Positions 62,850-64,000 of a stretch of 64,000 nucleotides of DNA are shown piece by piece. The notes under the pieces are model-generated. The model searched no databases and had not been told where the DNA came from. It saw nothing but the letters and a program-made list of their open reading frames with translations. The stretch is taken from NCBI RefSeq assembly GCF_050574275.1, contig NZ_CP192260.1:3410001-3474000 (forward strand). The letters are read 5' to 3'. Position 1 is the stretch's first letter; each line of letters opens with the position of its first letter. Both the position numbers and the translations under genes were made by a program. The DNA is from Virgibacillus_F flavescens. GTDB taxonomy: Bacteria > Bacillota > Bacilli > Bacillales > Amphibacillaceae.

Positions 62850-63986
62850 TTAACTATTTAATGCTGCTTCCAGATCTTCAATTAGATCGTCACTATCTTC
62901 AATTCCCACCGAGATTCGAATTAATCCGTCCGTTATACCAAGTTCAAGACGGCGCTCTCGTGGAATCGATGCATGTGTCATTTGAGCTGGCAGTGAAATT
63001 AAACTTTCAACTGCGCCTAAACTTTCAGCTAAAGTAAAGTACTGAACCTGTTCTAATACTTTCTCTGCACGTTCCCCGCTACCAACATCAAACGATACCA
63101 TTCCGCCGAAGCCAGAAGATTGTTCTGATGCTAATTTGTGTCCTTTATGACTTTCGATACCTGGGTAATATATCGTAGAAACTTTATCATGACTCTCCAG
63201 GAAGGATACAATTTTTTTGGTATTAGCTTCAATAGCTTCCATACGTAACGCTAATGTTTTAATTCCCCGCATTAATAACCATGAATCCTGCGGCCCTAAT
63301 ACGCCGCCGACTGAATTCTGTATGAAATGCAGGTCCTCTGCTAATTGCTCTGAATTAACAACGACTAAACCTGCAACAACATCACTGTGACCACCAATGT
63401 ATTTTGTTGCACTGTGCAAGACAATGTCTGCACCAAGATCAATCGGCAACTGCCAATATGGTGTAGCAAATGTATTATCCACAATCAGCTTTAAGTCATG
63501 CTTTTTCGCAATTTCTGCCATCGCTTTTATATCTGTAATTTTCAAGAGCGGATTTGTAGGTGTTTCCACATAAATCGCTTTTGTTTTTTCGGTTATTGCC
63601 GCTTCTACTTTTTCAGGATAGCTGGTATCGACATATGTGTGATCAAGATTAAAACGGTTCAGCACACTAGTCATTAAACGGTATGTTCCACCATAAACAT
63701 CATCGGTCATCACCACATGATCGTCTGCGTCAAACATCATTAAAACAGAAGTAATAGCTGCCATACCTGATCCGAATGCAAAGCCTGCTTTACCGTTTTC
63801 TAAATCGCTAATTACTGTTTCAAGTGCATGGCGAGTTGGGTTTCCAGTACGTGAGTATTCGTATCCACGATGTTTTCCAACCTGATCTTGTTTATAGGTG
63901 CTAACTTGATAAACTGGAACTGATACAGCACCAGTTTGTTCATCATTGGTGATTCCACCATGAATCATTTTAGTTTTTTGTCGCAT
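62850..63986 (-). CDS. mccB: Cystathionine gamma-lyase/synthase family PLP enzyme
   Basis: Pyridoxal-phosphate enzyme of 378 residues in sulfur amino-acid metabolism. Key parts: YEYSRTGNPTRHALE, FGSGMAAITSVLM, VYGGTYRLM, and the PLP lysine in SATKYIGGHSD (Lys195). The sequence resembles MccB/YrhB (homocysteine gamma-lyase/cystathionine lyase) but MetI-type synthases are close; no adjacent mccA or metC decides it in this window. ATG 63986 follows GGAGGAG by 7 bp; a GTG immediately upstream is less well spaced. The upstream region, where an S-box could lie, is outside the window. Confidence 0.85.
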   Translation of the reverse strand: MRQKTKMIHGGITNDEQTGAVSVPVYQVSTYKQDQVGKHRGYEYSRTGNPTRHALETVISDLENGKAGFAFGSGMAAITSVLMMFDADDHVVMTDDVYGGTYRLMTSVLNRFNLDHTYVDTSYPEKVEAAITEKTKAIYVETPTNPLLKITDIKAMAEIAKKHDLKLIVDNTFATPYWQLPIDLGADIVLHSATKYIGGHSDVVAGLVVVNSEQLAEDLHFIQNSVGGVLGPQDSWLLMRGIKTLALRMEAIEANTKKIVSFLESHDKVSTIYYPGIESHKGHKLASEQSSGFGGMVSFDVGSGERAEKVLEQVQYFTLAESLGAVESLISLPAQMTHASIPRERRLELGITDGLIRISVGIEDSDDLIEDLEAALNS

Positions 63987-64000
63987 CACTTTACTCCTCC

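Overview
The window looks like chromosomal backbone of a spore-forming, low-GC, halotolerant Bacillaceae of the Virgibacillus/Oceanobacillus/Lentibacillus kind. Spore genes (sspA-type SASP, YhaL, a YjcZ-type peptide), a glycine-betaine (OpuA) operon with extra binding proteins, and gene order close to the yhfH-J / pbpF-hemEHY / ecsAB-hit / trpP-yhaH / prsA-yhaLMNO region of Bacillus subtilis point there. The genus cannot be fixed from the sequence alone. I see no tRNA, rRNA, CRISPR array or prophage.

Layout. 1-10.6 kb: lipoate ligase, YhfI/YhfH, oligoendopeptidase F, the coproporphyrin-type haem genes hemE-hemH-cgoX, a class A penicillin-binding protein and the haem monooxygenase HmoB. 10.7-12.6 kb: a GC-rich repeat composite split by an intact IS3/IS150-type element with a 3-bp target duplication. 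12.7-18.7 kb: a disulfide-oxidase pair, an MFS-liaF-liaS-liaR cell-envelope stress cluster, a PAP2 phosphatase and a ferritin-like protein. 18.9-25 kb: YhaA amidohydrolase, EcsAB, Hit, a long intergenic stretch with two hairpin repeats, TrpP with a convincing TRAP-binding leader, and YhaH. 25-31 kb: opuA operon (ATPase, permease, three tandem binding-protein genes, the last frameshifted) opposite a GbsR-type regulator. 31.3-42.6 kb: PrsA, YhaL, YhaM, a second GbsR-like regulator, the SbcCD-like YhaN-YhaO pair, another repeat composite and the YhaPQ exporter. 42.7-64 kb: YhzD, YhaR, YheA, PucR-type regulator, MsmX, SASP, fumarase, zinc phospholipase-like protein, transporters, MCP, IDEAL protein, CDF transporter, AzlCD, BmrA-like ABC exporter, BtuF-like protein, Map, a third repeat composite, YjcZ-like peptide, YueD, dipeptidase, a degenerate composite and a cystathionine lyase/synthase.

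Most notable. (1) A family of GC-rich hairpin repeats: a conserved core is enclosed by locus-specific perfect inverted arms and shows compensatory changes in its apical stem; two sets of outer inverted ends can be seen. (2) The opuA operon carries binding proteins of two circularly permuted topologies side by side, one copy frameshifted. (3) The trpP leader has six (T/G)AG triplets at exact 5-nt spacing over the Shine-Dalgarno. (4) A possible small RNA lies between ecsA and hit. No clearly new multi-gene system is visible; the genes are mostly recognisable housekeeping families.
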